NCBI GenBank assembly: GCA_011009095.1
Contig: VTPC01000476.1
Coordinates: 62,001 to 126,000, forward strand
Direction: 5' to 3'
Source of the DNA: Ignelater luminosus
Lineage: Eukaryota; Arthropoda; Insecta; Coleoptera; Elateridae
DNA: 64,000 nucleotides
Shown: piece by piece, positions 1 to 28,400 of the stretch
Position numbering within the stretch: position 1 is the first letter of the stretch
Layout: the number at the start of each line of letters is the position of its first letter
Notes under the pieces: generated by a model
Told to the model about the DNA's origin: nothing
What the model saw: only the letters and a program-made list of their open reading frames with translations
Databases searched by the model: none
Program-made: the position numbers and the translations under genes

Positions 1-117
1 AAATTATTTTATCTTTTAAAACCTTGGGATGATATGGGTTAATAGAATAATATTTACAATACTCAAACTGTCATTCTTCCACAGCCATATACGACCCAGA
101 AACGTCGTGAATGCTGT
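1..117 (-). repeat. Truncated inverted-repeat element, same family as 23873-24245
   Basis: Positions about 50-117 are the reverse complement of about 23873-23945 with only scattered differences: the shared stretch includes CATTCTTCCACAGCCATATA and ends at a TA dinucleotide. The copy is cut by the left edge of the window. The 60-codon open frame here is a shadow of the repeat. Confidence 0.6.
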
Positions 118-394
118 ATACCCTCTCAGTTTGGCAACCAAAGTTAGAGACACTCTGTATACAGATAAGCTTATCTTTATTAATTATTTTATTTATCGTG
201 TTGAATTGTAGTTTATCATTAATGTTGCTTCTTAATAGTTTGTTTAGTTCATTAAATCATTACTGTGGTTTGTGAGACTGAGAGTATAACAGTTGTTTAT
301 ATAACAAGAGTGTAAAGTGAAGCTTTTTGAACAAGTAGGACCGAGTACCATAAATCCTATGAGTTCAAAACAGACACTTTACACTCGAGTTATA

Positions 395-1390
395 CAATGT
401 GTCCAAGATAAGGATGAACAGCATGGGGATCTTGGAAACGGGAAGAGATACAGGATTGGTTAAATGGGATGAAAGTTGGCTATTCATAGGACCTTTTTGT
501 TGGCGTTTGCAAAATCTAGATATCTTAAATAGTTTCAGAGATATTTAAAAAAAAGTAGATTTCTCGATTTTTGTTATTATTATTTTTTTTTATTTATTTG
601 AAGAGATATCGGAAAACTAAAACCACTTTTCCATTGCCACTTTTGTTCTCTATTAAAATACGCTAACAAAATTCCTGTACAACGTTTAGGTTTTGAGTAA
701 CTATCATCAACCTCATTTTTTTAAATAGGCAGAAAAACAATTGAAAATTGTTTTAGATAGCTCTTGTCACGATTCTAATGATGTAAACATGATAGAGTTA
801 TTCTGATTTCTTATGCTATAAATTAATGCATTCTGCAGTACCCTGCCCTGCACAATCACCCGATCTAAAACCATTAGATTTCTTCCTCTAGGGTTATATC
901 AAGAATCATGTGCTTAACCAAAATTTTGAAGATGAACGGCAATTATTATAGTTAGTCACAGCAGCGTTCAACACAAAAAATCAAAACCAAAATAACCCTA
1001 TCATGTTTACATCATTAGAACCGTGACAAGAACTATCCAAAACAATTTTCAATTATTTTCCCGCTTATTTAAAAAAATGAGGTTGATGATGGTTACTCGA
1101 AACCGAAACGTTGTACAGAAATTTTGTTAGCGTATTTTAATAGAGCACCAAAAGTGGCAATGGAAAAGTGGTTTTCGTTTTCTGACATCTCTTCAAATAA
1201 ATGAAAGAAAAAAAAATCAACAAATCTACTTTTTTTTAAATATCTCAGAAACTATCCAAAATATCTAAATTTTGTAAATTCCAACAAAAAGGTCCTATAA
1301 ATTAGCCAACTTTCATCCCAATTAACTGATCCTGTATCTCTTACCATTTCCAAGATCCCCATGCTATGCATCCTTATCTTGAACACACTG
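395..1390. mobile_element. Foldback element with mariner-type transposase fragment in its loop
   Basis: The two ends are inverted copies of each other over roughly 400 bp (left arm about 395-800, right arm about 1000-1390). Both start CA(A/G)TGTGTCC or CA(A/G)TGTGTTC and are flanked by TATA on each side, the TA target duplication of Tc1/mariner elements. The loop between the arms, near 840-950 on the + strand, reads as a degenerate transposase C-terminus: SPDLKPLDFFL, a stop, then GYIKNHVLNQNFEDE. This resembles the last catalytic motif (SPDLNPLDFFLWGY type) of insect mariner-like transposases. The element has no intact gene. Confidence 0.8.
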
Positions 1391-2018
1391 TATACATTTT
1401 TTGCACGACCACATTTTAAAGAGAATAATAGTAAAAAAAAACCATTGATGGTAGATCAAAAAAATGAAGTTGGCCAGGATCATAAATTCATTATAACATC
1501 GATACATCAAATTTATTGCAAATTTTGTTAACTTTTGACATTGACAACGAGTTGTAAAGTACCAGCTTTATAGGCAATCTTAATACCAAAGTGTTTTGAA
1601 ATCTGTTTTTATCTACAACTATTGAATAATGAACTCATCATTCAACACCCTCGAATTGTTTCTTTTTAATAGTTATAAGGCATCGTATTTGACTTGCATG
1701 TAATGGCTATATTTATATTCAGATGATTGCAACACGAGCTGAAAGACAAGCGTTGCAAATTTTGTCCTTGTATAAAATAGTAGCTGTTACATGCTCATTA
1801 AATATTATAAAGGTTTCAACCTGTAACAAACTACTAAAATAAAAACATTTTGAGTTATTTCTTGATTACTTTTTTATAGTGAATGCTTACATTTTACATA
1901 GACAATAGTAATCCTAGCCCTGTAAACATCATCAGAGACGAACTGTAAAGTAGAAAAGAGAGAAAATACTACAGTTTTATCTGTGGTAAGTTAAATTTAG
2001 TCATGAAAAAAAGCTTAA

Positions 2019-2461
2019 AGAATGGTTGCCTTTCTTTTTATTACCAATGTTACTTCTCAAAAAATGGTTAACACTAAGAAAAAACTATTTGTTTCACTGT
2101 CTTGCTCAATTTCTTGAGAAATTTTTAAATGGCAACGCCTCAGTTTTATTATTAGTAATGAAGCTTAGACTTACTCTTTTTCAAATAAACACATTGCCTT
2201 CATTATTCTCAAAATGGTAGTCACTCAGTTGACTTTTACAGTTTGTACCATTGGCAATAAATAAATTGAGTTTTCTATTGGGAGATCATTATCTTGAAAA
2301 TAATAAAAAGGATGTGGTTATTAGAAAGAAACTACAACTGAGTTAGCATTGATTTTTCTCAAGAAATTAGGTAAAAACGTAAAACAAATGTGGTTTTTCA
2401 ATGTTAACCTTTTTTCAAGAAATAGCATTGGTAATAAAAAGTAAAGCAACCATTCTTTCCA
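2019..2461. repeat. Inverted-repeat miniature element
   Basis: Left arm 2019-2160 (AAGAATGGTTGCC, then TTTTTATTACCAATG) is matched in inverse by right arm about 2320-2461 (CATTGGTAATAAAAAG, then CAACCATTCTT). The arms are about 140 bp and diverged by small changes and indels. The 64-codon open frame at 2026-2220 lies in the left arm and is not considered a gene. Confidence 0.75.
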
Positions 2462-3088
2462 ATTTATAGGGTGATTAATCTCAAAAAGGTGTGTCAATCA
2501 TGGCTCTCCTATTTTAGAAAAATTGATAATTTTTGAGGTTATCTTAAAAGAATAAAACACCATTCAGCTTACAAACGCAAGTCGGAATTGCAAGTGAATA
2601 TTGATGTTTAAATCAATCTTATACTTTCATTTTCAGAAATATATTTTAAATAATAAATACATGGCAAGCAGTTACATGCCTTCTGTGTCACCTGGTATAT
2701 ATCTCTATTTTAAATTTACTAAAATTCACTACCATTATAACTAACACTATACAAAGAAGATTTGTTTGATCATTGTTGATGATGGAATATATACGAACAA
2801 AAAATATTAATGGCATTCTTTAATATAATCACATCTCATGTTTTGAACATTTGTAAATTTCATTTCAAATGCTACTTTATGTAAAATCTATATTGTAGAT
2901 AATATCATGTACATTTACAGCCTTTAATTGCCTTATGCTTTGTTTACAAGTTATAGTTTTGTTATTGATTATAATTATGATCTTGTACCTTTTGTCAAAA
3001 TGCATATTATTATTGCTTGTTTAATGTGCTTTTTTTTTATTAATGTCATTGAAATGCCAACATATTTTAAATATTGTCAATTTTATAG

Positions 3089-20199
<17,111 letters not shown>

Positions 20200-22596
20200 T
20201 GTGTTCATATTGTAACGACACTGCCTCGATATATTTGGTAATTTTTCTTTTGTAGTTAATTGAGAAGTATTTTAAATGTGTTGTCATTTCATGTTAATTT
20301 TAGTAATTTTGTATCAAGATAGTTATGGTAAAGTGAAATACAATTGTTTCTTTAGTTTGTAAAGTAAAACTTAACTAACTTTAGAATGTTTGTGTTTTAT
20401 TAGTAAATGAAAAGTTGTACTGAGTTTTAGTTATTTCATCTGTAATGTAATATAATTGTTAAATAAAATTACTAATCGTGTATGCTTTACTTTACATATC
20501 AAAACATTGCACATTTGCTTTAGGAGTAAGGTATATAGTGATCTTATGATTTTCAGGCTGATTAAGTCAACGAATATCTGTAGTATTTTTATATTTATAA
20601 GTTCCATATAATGCAATGCTGAGATTTCTATCATTGTCATCCACTATTCAAGCTCAGCTAACTCATAGTGGTCAGCACTTCCATAAATACCTCATTATAT
20701 TCAGAAAAGGTATAAATAATTTTTTTTTGAAAATTTAAAAATATAGTATCAACCAAGTCAGAATACAGGATTACTACAATGACCAAACTCTTGCTCTATG
20801 TTCTGATTGATCATTGGTACATTTTGAAATTTTAAATTTATTTTCATTCATCAATCCAATTTTCTACATCAATCACTCTAAAACCACATAAACTTGCTAA
20901 AGCAAATTGAGAAATTTTCCCAGAAACTAAAGGTGATATTTTGTCAGAACCAAAACTTTGCAAGGTTTGCCTTGCCTTTACCAACTCCTATAAAAACATT
21001 TGTTTTTGGAACAAATTGATGATTCAAATTAATTTCTTGTGCGCTTTAAATTAGTTGTTTCTGACATGAAAAATAGGCATCTTCTGCCTTTCATTACTTG
21101 TGTGAATTCCATTCCAAATACTGCAAAAGTGAATGTTAGGCTTAGTCTTTTTGAAATATTCACTTATTTAGGTGTGACTCAGCAACTCATGATATCTCTT
21201 GAAATAAAATGCGCTTAAGCTGCACCAAAAGCATAAAGAATTAATGATAAATATTCACTTTATGTAAATAACAGCTTAACAACACGTAAATAAACTCAAA
21301 TTACTTCTCAATTTATTTTTACATTTCTGTCACCAGAGGCATAACATTTAGCATGAGTTGTGCATACTCTGCTTAATTTTAAAAAGTTCATAGTTAGCAA
21401 TTCTGTTATGTTTACATCACCTCTGGTACATACCATTCATAACACTTGGTGAACATTTTTACTGTTGCAGTTTTAACAGTTCCAAGTTTTCCAATGTTAC
21501 AGGATTTTGTATTTATTGAAAATGCTATTTGGACGTTTCAGAAACACTGTTGCTCCGTAGTGACAAATTTTCAAAGTGGCCTAGTAGGATAATGAATTAT
21601 TTGAAATCAATGCTTAGGTATGATACTTGGCAGGTTTATAATCCTACTATGATAGACATTTTATTTTAATGTTATTGTCCCCTGTGCGCTCTATATGCTG
21701 CGAATATACTTAACAGGTAAGTGTTGTTAGATATGTATTCTATGCATTGTATTAATAATTGAATAATTTGTTGCAGAGCTTCCACACCTGTGATGGTGAC
21801 TTTTAAAATTTTTGAACTAAATAGGCAAGTGTTTTTAAGAACAGGTTCTCACCTCCATTTTTTCAATTAGATTATTATGTTACACGGGCTACATATTCAG
21901 ATGAAAGATTTCTTCATAATTAGTAAGTAGTATCTTGTATTCATTGGCATTAGTTACATAAAATGAAGTTGAATATATGAAAATGTTTTACAGTTTCATA
22001 CATTCAATGTAATATTGTGATGTCTAGACAACATACCATTTTACATGAATGTCACATGTATCAACATGGTATGTAATAAGTGACAAATGCTATGTATATG
22101 CATGTTGTATACTGGCTGTCACCATTTATCCCGCTCATGCATGCTAGCAATAAAAAGTACAGAGTTTAAACAACATATGTACGTTTAAGTAAGACGGAAA
22201 ATTCAGATATGCACACATGTTTAAAAGGTGAGCAGACAGCAGATGGTGAATGTTGGAATGTTTTATCACTGCCTTACTTTAAAATTATACTATTTAGACT
22301 ACTTGCACTTATTACTGCATAGTTAAATTTCAAGGTGGCAGATAGTGGATAAGTACATAACTGTTGATTGGAATTTCACTAATTTAATATCAGTTAATGA
22401 AATGAGTATTAACAGCTTGATATTGCTAATAATATTTGCAATCTTATACGTATTCCCTTATCTTATTTGTTTTTCAAGTGAGATCTTTAGGGGGGAGGTT
22501 AATAATAATAATAATAATCTATTCTATATTATATACTTCATGTATTACATAGAATGGGAGAGTTGAATTTGATAAAAATGAAACAAAGTGTCTATT
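20200..22596. other. Downstream region of the ATAD2 gene; nothing recognised
   Basis: A likely 3' untranslated region with AATAAA at about 20462. The rest is AT-rich with no convincing gene. The open frames at 20431-20640 and 22345-22566 have random composition. Confidence 0.6.
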
Positions 22597-22870
22597 CAAA
22601 CGATTATAGTATGAATAAGAAATAATTATCCACACGATAATCGTATAAATAAAAAATAATTCTTTGTCCAACAATTTTTAAAATTAAAAATAGATACATT
22701 TATGTAAAAAATCAGTTAATTTAAAAAAATATTAAAAATTATTTTTATGAGTTTTAGGTTATTTAATAACAAAATAAAATATTATTTTTTTTATTTTTAA
22801 ACTGATTAGCAGACTGTCTATTAATACGATTGAATGTTATTTAAAATAAACAATTTTAGAAATGTTGACG

Positions 22871-22961
22871 GTTAGGTTAGGTTAGATTAGATTAGATTAG
22901 ATTAGATTAGATTAGGTTAGGTTAAGTTAGGTTAAGTTAGGTTAGGTTAGGTTAGGTTAGG
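22871..22961 (+). repeat. Interstitial telomere-type (TTAGG)n array
   Basis: Ninety-one bases of pentanucleotide units: TTAGG at both ends, about six TTAGA units in the middle and two TTAAG units. TTAGG is the ancestral insect telomere repeat. The array lies inside the inverted-repeat element at 22597-23508. Short AACCTAACCTAACCT on the opposite polarity occurs at 23580-23595, outside the element. Confidence 0.93.
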
Positions 22962-22972
22962 AAAAAAAGTTA

Positions 22973-23177
22973 AAAGAATGGGAATGTAGAAAATATAACT
23001 TGAATTTAGACAAAACAGCAGATGATAGTGAAGTAAATGATAAAAAAGAAAAACAAAAAAATTAGCATAGGATGTGACTAATGTTTAGAATGGTATCATC
23101 TTAAGTGTGTTGGTTTGAAAAAAATGCCAAAGAGCAAATTATGGATGTGTAAATATTGTAAAGATGCTAATAACTAG
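22973..23177 (+). pseudogene. PHD-finger fragment, broken
   Basis: The first part reads KEWECRKYNLNLDKTADDSE. After a frame change it reads IGCD, stop, CLEWYHLKCVGLKKMPKSK, then LWMCKYCKDANN and a stop at 23177. The order C-D-x-C, W-Y-H-x-x-C, W-x-C-x-x-C is the second half of a PHD zinc finger (C4HC3). The TAA falls where a CAA Gln codon would fit. The first Cys pair is missing. PHD fingers occur both in chromatin proteins and in some transposon proteins; position inside an inverted-repeat element favours the latter. Confidence 0.6.
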
Positions 23178-23872
23178 TCGATATTTTTAACTCTAAGAAA
23201 ATATTGTACATTAATGTTATGTTTTATTATATTGTCATCCATATGACTTTGTATTATCATTATTATTTGTTTTTGTTATAACTTAATAAGATTTGCCTCG
23301 TAGAGTTATATAGGAAGATTTATAAAATTTTTACACACTAATAATGATATAGAAGATAAAGATATAAACTGAACTAACTTTTAAATTAATTTTAAATGAT
23401 ATATTTTTTTTTAATTAACTGATTTTTTACATAGTTGTGCCTTTATTTTTTAATTTTAAAAATTATTGGACAAATAATTATTTTTTATTCATTCGATAAT
23501 CGTTCGATTAGCAACACTGAAAATGAAAAATGAAATCTTCCACACTGTAATTATTTAACCTGTTTATTCAAGTATGCAAAACCTAACCTAACCTATTTAT
23601 CTATATCTAAATATTGACAAATATGTTAACCTCCTTTCTAATAAACCATATTCAAACTACGAAAAATTAATAAAAATACATCAACTGTGTTTTTTTTACA
23701 TTTCCTGGTTTTTATGAATCCAACCAAACAACATATGGTTGTAAGAATATGCAATACCTACCATAACTATTTATTTTCTTCTCTGTTGTGTAAGACTTCA
23801 TTTAAAAGCACCTAGGATTAGTAGTAAATGGAATATGCAAGAACTAACAAACTGCAGTACATTGTATCTATA

Positions 23873-24245
23873 CAGCGTTCACAATGTTTCGGAGTCATAT
23901 ATGGCTGTGGAAGAATGACAGTTTTAGTATTGTAAACAGGGCTGTTTATCTATTAACTGGCTTGTAAAATCTTATTGACACTAAATGTGCTTTAAGCTTA
24001 TGATTTTATGACAGTTTAACCTCACGCTGTTGTCTTTTTTTTGTAACTCTGTAAGTATAAGGAAAACTTGATTTCTTTTTAATAAAACCAAACTAATCGG
24101 TACTAAACGTTTATGCAAAATTCTTGATCATGCAACAGCGTCAAATGCAGCCACAGGTACAATTTTCAAAACAAAAAAGAAAACACTTCCAACCTAACAA
24201 AATGAAAGCATGGCCTGTTACGACCCAGAAACATTATGAACAGAG
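23873..24245. repeat. Miniature inverted-repeat element
   Basis: CAGCGTTCACAATGTTTCGG (23873) is mirrored by CCAGAAACATTATGAACAGAG (ending 24245), with TA on both sides. A second, truncated copy in inverse orientation lies at the left edge of the window. Confidence 0.75.
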
Positions 24246-25441
24246 TATACATATCCTTATACACAATACAATACAACACAATTAGAATTAAATTCATACT
24301 GAAATAACTATATTATCAGGAAATACTTTAAAAAAAAAGGTTGTACACCCTGTATCTTAAAAACAGTGCACTTTCGATTTTATATGGAAAAGGTGGCTGC
24401 ACATCCTCTTTTTGAGAGGATTTCAAAACTCCGATTTTGCTCGAAAATGATATTTTCTATGAGAAAAATGTAAGGGGAACTTTTTTTGCCAAATTGATCG
24501 TTAATTCCAGAAATAGAAAGATTCTCCAATTTTTCAGCAGCATCAGATGAATTACTACAAATTGGATTCAATCGACCTATTTTGACTCCAGGAATTCACC
24601 CTTAAATGTTATCCCATTACTTTCCAGATATATAAGCAGTAATCACTTTGCTTTTATATCAATTTTGACATTTTTAATGAATTTATAGGAGATGGTATAC
24701 CATTACATTAACATTTATACATCTAACACTGATTGTTTACTTTCACTTGTTCTTGATAGTATCTAGTAAGTGGAAATACATTGCCTATTGCATATACAGT
24801 ATGATCTCTAAAGTAAGATTTTTTTTAAGTATGATGCCATTAAGATATTATCTTGAAACTTTGTAAGTTTATAGCTATACATTGAACATATCCATGATTT
24901 TTGGAGTTTTAAAAATGGCTCTTTTCAGGAAACTCACATTCAAAGTATAAGGTCAATGGCCACTTGAGTCAAAACTTAGGTAGTCATGCAACATATACGA
25001 AAACCCTTTTTAAGAGCTTTTCAATCCTGCAAAGTACAGCTTTCTGTCTTTCTTAAAACTGATGATATGACCTTTTAAATTTGACAAGGCAGGTAAGTTT
25101 TTGGAAATTTAAGAGGTTGTAACTACGAAGCCAGACATCAGAAAAAATTTTAAAAATCGTTTTGCATCAGTTGAAGACCTTAAACAGTAAATCAAATTTC
25201 AAAAGGATTGCAGATGGTCAGGTTCTGGGCGTTCGTTGAAATGATATGAAATACCCTTTTTACACTATCTTAAATTAGCTTGCATCTGATTTTTAAGAAG
25301 GCTTTGAATATTTGACAAAATTATTTTACCAAGCAATTTGGTATTTATAATTTCTTTTTTTGGAACATTTTTGAAATTGTATATACAGTATGTTGCAGTT
25401 AGATATAACTTGTTTTAACAGCCATGTTTTCTTTTTTGTAG
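24246..25441. other. Upstream of the ATAD2-like paralog; no gene seen
   Basis: AT-rich sequence. The 12-mer ATATACAGTATG occurs in the same direction at 24792 and 25381, about 590 bp apart. No inverted ends or coding sequence were found. A 5' exon of the paralog may be hidden here. Confidence 0.5.
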
Positions 25442-28400
25442 ATGTCGAAAACAAGTACAAAATTTTCTTTACGTGGGAAATGTACTATTGACTTTAGTAA
25501 AGTTGGAGGTCTTAATGATCAAATTCGCTTACTTAGAGAGATAATTGTGCTGCCTCTAATATACGCTGATTTGTATTCTCACTTCAATATAAAAGCACCT
25601 CGTGGAGTACTCTTTTATGGACCTCCTGGTACAGGAAAGACTTTAGTTGCTAGTGCATTAGCTAATGAATTATCAAAAGCAGGACAAGGGAAAGTGCATT
25701 TTTTTCATCGTAAAGGGGCTGATGTTATGGATAAATGGATTGGAGAAGCAGAAAGGAAACTAAGGGAGCTTTTTGATAAAGTAAAGTGATTCTCTTCTTA
25801 CATTGTTTTATAACCAAAAAATATTTAATTTCAGGCAGCAAAACATCGACCATGTATTATATTCTTTGATGAGTTGGATGGATTAGCACCTCCTCGCTCT
25901 CAAGAGAATGATCAAGTTCATTGCAGTGTGGTGACTACTCTTTTGGCATTAATGGATGACTTTAGCAATACACCTGGTGTAGTAGTTATTGGTGCAACAA
26001 ATCGTGTCGATGCTATTGATTCTGCATTAAGACGACCAGGTCGTTTTGACAGAGAGTTATATTTTCCAGTTCCTTGCACATCTGCAAGGAAAGAGATTTT
26101 ACAAGTAACACAAATTTTATTTTTATTTAAACCAACAATAATTTCTTAAGAGTTTTTAGGTGCTTATACAATCTTGGACCCACAAACCAAGTTCAGATTT
26201 TCTAACATATCTAGCAGAACTTACAACTGGTTGTACAGGAGCTGATTTACAAGCTCTGTGTTCAGAAGCATTTCTATGTTGTGTAAAAAGATTGTATCCA
26301 AATATTAATAGCGGAAGTGCTCGTAATAAGATTTTTATTGATAAATGTCACCTAAAAGTAAATTATAGGTTTTTCAAGTGTTCCAAGCTGAAACTTAAAA
26401 TTCTTTTAGGTACAAGAGTGCGATTTTCTGACTGCTAGACGAAATATTACTCCATGGATCCACAGGACACCAAGTAAAATGAAGAAACTATCACACTGCA
26501 TTAAGCCTTTATTACAAAGACAGTTAAACTGGATATTACTACAACTGCAAATGATTTGGCCTCACTTTACTACTCCGGGATATAAGTAAATATAGTACTT
26601 AAACTAGAGGGACATTCTTAATTTTAATACTAAGGATAGAAAGAGAGGATTTATTATAATATTTGATGTTTGATTTCTCTCTTCAAGTGTAGTAGTAAGA
26701 ATGTGTTAGAAACCTGGAAGAGGTTTTTTTATGAGAATATTAGAGGTTCTGATAATTAAGCATCTTGACTATTCTTCGTTTGGGGTTAAATTCTAAACCA
26801 AGGTTGTGAGAATTCTCATGTAGAAAAATTGTTTGAGAAAGATGTAGAGCAGTAAAGAGTTATTGGAATACCTTTGGAGAAATGACCATAGCAGTTGAAG
26901 TCACAAGGTCCATGGGAATTACGTTCTGAAGTCTTAATTTAATTTAATTATTTAATTAAAAAATCCACAGTCGGCCAATATAGCCTCCTTCCACACGGGC
27001 TACACCTCAATAACTCTTGGTATAGCTCTCACCATAAGAATCAAATATTCAAGAGCACGAGATATCCCCCGCAACGCTTCTATCGGTTACCCGACCGCAC
27101 GCCTATGGGCACCAACTTTTCTCCTTTTGTCTTCGTTATCCTATCAATTGCGATTTATTACGTACTAAAAGTGGTTCTTTTTTGAAAAAAAGGCCTACTA
27201 CACTGTTTCCGAATTTGGCCTCCTCTTTCGACGGTGAAAATTTCAATTCGATAGGACGAATACCGTTCCCACGCGAATAACCAAACACCAAAAATAATGA
27301 ATTTACAAATTTCGCATCTCTGAAGATCCTCCGGGCCTTTTAACCAAATTTAGAACAGTAAAATAGCCCATAGTATTTATTAAAATGCGAATTTTAGTAT
27401 GCAGTATGCAATTAGCCAAACTCAGAGAACACGTTGCTAAGGTGAAAAAGAACAAAAATATCATAGTAACACTTTTTGATTAGATGAAGTGGAAATCTGG
27501 GAAATTTTAACCAATCTTTTCAAGAAAGTTCCTAACAATTTGATACATTTTAAAGTTGTGTACCTGCAAAAGTCGCATCAGCAAAGCCAGTTACCGATTT
27601 CCCAGAGAAGCACCTTTGATGACATCATTGCTTATGATTTTAACAAGTGGACGAGGTTTACATTAAATAATAATAAACTAAAGCCTGCTCGGTAAAACAT
27701 ATCATTGGATAACTGTAAAAAGTTTTAACCTTTGTTTTAGAGATGTTTATTTGTAGCCCTGCTTTTTCCTAATCAAAACTTTACAAACTATTATCAGAAG
27801 TAGATTTTCATATTGTTCTAAATTTCTGTTAATTTATTGTAGTAAATTCTTTATGCTTGCTTAAACCTGTGTTAATTTATTTTGGTAAATTTCAAATTGA
27901 ATTTTTTATTAAATACGTTGCCACGCACGGGAAAAGTACTTACCCACCGGTGTCCGTCTGCAAAGTACATTCTTCTATGTATCTGCTGTTGTTTTACGTG
28001 ATAATCACAAACTTACTAAACTTAACATTTTTAAGATTAACCACAATTAAGATTAACTCACAAGAATCCACAAACTATCTCCCCGTAATAATAAAATTAA
28101 TAAATAGTAATCACCCTAACAATATGGTACGCAATGCAACTAAATTGTTAATATACCATCACCAGCGAACTTACACTACTGCAACTGGAAAGAATCTAAT
28201 ACACAATGAATAAAATAATAAGTAAAAAACCACCTACTACTAATCAGCATTGTTGATTTTATTTTATTTTATTTAGTCTTATTATATTACAGCAGGGCTA
28301 TGTTTGCTGCTTTTGTTATTGTGTGACTTAATACGACTGTTGACTTCCTAGAAATCTGTGAAACAGTACCTATTCTACCTTAAAAACATCGTATTAAATT

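Larger units (their letters stand above)
22597..23508. mobile_element. Inverted-repeat element carrying a TTAGG array and a PHD-finger remnant
   Basis: The left arm (about 22597-22735) and right arm (about 23398-23508) are inverted copies for more than 100 bp at roughly 85% identity. Shared blocks include AATAAAAAATAATT, TTTTTAAAATTAAAAA and TATGTAAAAAATCAGTTAAT. The left tip appears duplicated (an AAACGATTATAGTATGAATA block, then a second ACGATAATCGTATAAATA block). The interior is not a mirror image and contains a telomere-like array and protein-coding debris, so it is a transposon-like vehicle, not a simple hairpin. Confidence 0.72.

Noticed and set aside
24792..25392. Possible element bounded by ATATACAGTATG
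   Set aside because: The two copies are in direct, not inverted, orientation and are only 12 bp; no internal support.
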